Shown here in pieces: positions 62,458-64,000 of a stretch of 64,000 bases of DNA; position 1 is the stretch's first letter; every line of letters begins with the position of its first letter. The notes under the pieces were generated by a model. The model was given only the letters and a program-made list of their open reading frames with translations. It was not told the DNA's origin and searched no databases. A program made the position numbers and the translations under genes. This stretch comes from Mangrovimicrobium sp048323675 (GTDB lineage: Bacteria > Pseudomonadota > Gammaproteobacteria > Pseudomonadales > Halieaceae). The stretch is taken from positions 186,001 to 250,000 of the forward strand of contig NZ_JBLWFK010000002.1 of the NCBI RefSeq assembly GCF_048323675.1, given 5' to 3'.

Positions 62458-63111
62458 TTATCTTAAAACGGTGCTTCGCCTCAGGTGCCATGCAGCAGCC
62501 CCAACCAGTCCCATGATTGACAGGAACAAGCCTGCCAACGGCACTGTCGGTACCGGGAGTACTTCAGTGATGGGAGGGAGCGGTGCTCCTACGCCAGAGC
62601 TACGCACTTCAAACGTCAGCGAGTCGGTTCCGTAGTCAAACAGGTAACTACCTGCTGTCAGCTGTAATGAGGAGAACGTGGCCCCGGTCCACGTGGCAGT
62701 GGCATTGATCGGGTCGTTGGAAACATAGCCGGCGGGTACCAACACCCTTGGTCCGGCAGTGAAAAGGGGGCTATCAAGCACCCCTACAGGACCACCTGTG
62801 CTGGAATCAGCAGACGCAACGGGAATTGGCGTCGTGTGAAGCGTCTGTGCGGGGCTGTAGGGGGCCGTAAAGGTAAGACCGCCTCCGGTGCCGACTTCGT
62901 AAAGCCACTGGTCGGGGGCACCGTAAAACAAGGCACCGACCGCTGTAGTACCAAAAGATGCTCCCAGGCCACTGGTGTCCAATGATCCAGTAGCCGTAGC
63001 CACGACATCGCTGCCGACCTCTTCAAATACAATTGTCACTGCCGAGTTTGCGCTCGCAGAGAACATAACGAAAAGAACCTGCGAATATACAGCGGTAAGT
63101 AACTTTTTCAT
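62458..63111 (-). CDS. Secreted protein with PEP-CTERM-like sorting signal
   Basis: Exported protein of 217 residues. N-terminal signal with cleavage near SANSA. The body is a Gly/Ser/Thr-rich beta domain. The C terminus has the tripartite layout of exosortase substrates: a short motif VPVPTVPLAG, one membrane helix (LFLSIMGLVGAAAW), then basic HLRRSTVLR. The Pro-Thr motif departs from VPEP, so it is a variant family. It should be anchored and then released to the surface or biofilm matrix. No exosortase gene is in the window. Its stop lies 8 bp beyond repeat unit 3. Confidence 0.78.
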   Translation of the reverse strand: MKKLLTAVYSQVLFVMFSASANSAVTIVFEEVGSDVVATATGSLDTSGLGASFGTTAVGALFYGAPDQWLYEVGTGGGLTFTAPYSPAQTLHTTPIPVASADSSTGGPVGVLDSPLFTAGPRVLVPAGYVSNDPINATATWTGATFSSLQLTAGSYLFDYGTDSLTFEVRSSGVGAPLPPITEVLPVPTVPLAGLFLSIMGLVGAAAWHLRRSTVLR

Positions 63112-63301
63112 TAATTCCTGCTTCTATGTTGGGAATCGTAAAGAATATCGAATATAGCCTAAACGGGCGAGCGGATACCAGTCCTCACCATCTGTCGAAC
63201 TCACCAGAAATTCAGCTACTTGGTAGAGGCGGTTGCGTTACCCCGGCCCAAAAAGGATCAGGAGCAACAGCCGGTTTTTAGACGAGCAGGATTGAGAATT
63301 T

Positions 63302-63387
63302 TGGTACCGGAGGCCGGACTTGAACCGGCACACGCTCTCGCGCAACGGATTTTGAATCCGTCGTGTCTACCATTCCACCACTCCGGC
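63302..63387 (-). tRNA. tRNA-Leu (CAA)
   Basis: Class II tRNA of 86 nt including an encoded CCA end. Acceptor stem GCCGGAG/CTCCGGT, anticodon stem ACGGA/TCCGT with loop TTCAAAA giving anticodon CAA (reads UUG), a long variable arm (GCGCGAGAGCG), and T-arm GCCGGTTCAAGTCCGGC. Confidence 0.97.
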
Positions 63388-63440
63388 ATCGAGCAGTCAG
63401 GCGGCAGGCTTGAAGAAGGGCCGCCCGGGAAGAGCGCGCG

Positions 63441-63468
63441 ATTATAGCAACCGCCTGCCAAACTGCAA
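63441..63468 (-). promoter_or_regulatory. Promoter of tRNA-Leu
   Basis: Reading the minus strand: TTGCAG, 16 bp, then a perfect TATAAT. A GC-rich discriminator (CGCGCGCTC) follows, typical of promoters under stringent control. Confidence 0.8.
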
Positions 63469-63637
63469 TAAGCCACTTAACCCGCGGGTTGATTCGCTGT
63501 AAACTTCGCCCCCGCGGTCGGGGTCTCCCGGTCGCCTTTCCCGCCGGGCACTGCAACTTAGCGCAGGATCACCTCGGTGGGGGATCTGAGTATCTGTCAA
63601 TTCAACCGCCCCCCGGGGCCCGGAAGGAGAAAGGACC

Positions 63638-63889
63638 ATGTCCATGAAACTGGTTAAGAAAACTGCCGAATACAGCATCTACAAGCGTCGCGACGAGCGT
63701 TTCGCGGTCAAGGATGCCAGGAAGAACGCCGTTAACGGCGAAGAGAAAGTGAAAATCCTCGTGGCTGAAGGCCTGGTTGAGATCAAGCTGCCCGCCCCGG
63801 TAGAAGAAGCGCCTGAAGAAGAGGCCGCTGCCGAGGAAGTGACTGCTGAAGCCGAAGAAGGCGCGGCGGAAGAGGCTGCGGACGAGTAA
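63638..63889 (+). CDS. Small protein with acidic Ala/Glu tail, function unknown
   Basis: Protein of 83 residues. The first 50 are basic and ordered (LVKKTAEYSIYKRRDERFAV, DARKNAVNGEEKVKILVAEG). The rest is a low-complexity tail of Glu and Ala (EEAPEEEAAAEEV). AAGGAG precedes the ATG. A strong terminator follows 22 bp after the stop, so it is a single-gene transcript. Charge separation suggests nucleic acid or ribosome association, but that is inference; I cannot name a family. Confidence 0.82.
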   Translation: MSMKLVKKTAEYSIYKRRDERFAVKDARKNAVNGEEKVKILVAEGLVEIKLPAPVEEAPEEEAAAEEVTAEAEEGAAEEAADE

Positions 63890-63910
63890 TTCCGGCCTGT
63901 TTGCCCTTGA

Positions 63911-63934
63911 AAGCCGGCCCAGTGCCGGCTTTTT
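63911..63934 (+). terminator. Intrinsic terminator
   Basis: Stem AAGCCGGC/GCCGGCTT with loop CCAGT, followed by T's, directly after the small acidic-tail gene. Confidence 0.93.
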
Positions 63935-64000
63935 ACATACAGGACCCACCGTTTACCGCTGGAGGCACGCTGCGGTCCCGCGCTCCGGGAGCGGCACTAT

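Overview
The window is GC-rich, tightly packed bacterial DNA with short intergenic gaps and frequent 1-11 bp gene overlaps. Gene content (a TPP-riboswitch thi operon using ThiO, a glg cluster with GH57 and MalQ, TonB receptor, porin, Tat substrates, many lipoproteins, a sorting-signal protein) points to an aerobic Gram-negative. My best guess is a marine gammaproteobacterium of the Cellvibrionales/Halieaceae type; this is inferred from overall style, since there is no rRNA here.

Region 1 (1-26.3 kb) is a catabolic island. A minus-strand unit carries an unknown 117-aa protein, a Rieske oxygenase, a PhyH-type dioxygenase and an AraC regulator. Next come a P450 and TonB receptor (plus strand), a second P450 (minus), and an NTF2-fold protein. 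A minus-strand unit follows with an amidohydrolase, a lipoprotein PQQ dehydrogenase/cytochrome c/NTF2-fold fusion, and an IorA/IorB-like molybdenum hydroxylase. A plus-strand run encodes an alpha/beta hydrolase, VOC protein, acyl-CoA synthetase, long enoyl-CoA hydratase, YhdH-type reductase, SDR, TetR regulator and a formylglycine sulfatase. Together they read as uptake, desulfation, oxygenation, oxidation and CoA-linked breakdown of a hydrophobic, perhaps sulfated, cyclic compound. The substrate cannot be read from sequence.

Region 2 (26.3-32 kb) encodes secreted or surface proteins: a subtilase with a large novel N-terminal part, a cadherin-like envelope protein and a proline/glutamate-linker lipoprotein.

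Region 3 (32.3-39.1 kb) is the thiamine operon thiC-thiO-thiG-thiD/E-thiS-thiF under a TPP riboswitch. It has a ThiD-ThiE fusion and a ThiF-rhodanese fusion that lacks zinc cysteines. Region 4 (39.2-41.9 kb) has an unknown protein, a PQQ sugar dehydrogenase, an EthD-like protein and a hotdog thioesterase.

Region 5 (42-54.1 kb) is glycogen/alpha-glucan metabolism: glgB-glgA-glgP diverging from glgC-GH57-malQ, then a phosphate-selective-type porin. Region 6 (54.2-64 kb) is mixed: a CBS protein, a tandem-GAF protein, a secreted unknown, a small membrane protein, a Tat-exported cupin, a protein made of three Nif11-like repeats (the most unusual gene here), a DUF1254/DUF1214 protein, an AT-richer array of three decayed ~220-bp repeats, a C-terminal sorting-signal protein, tRNA-Leu(CAA) and a small acidic protein.
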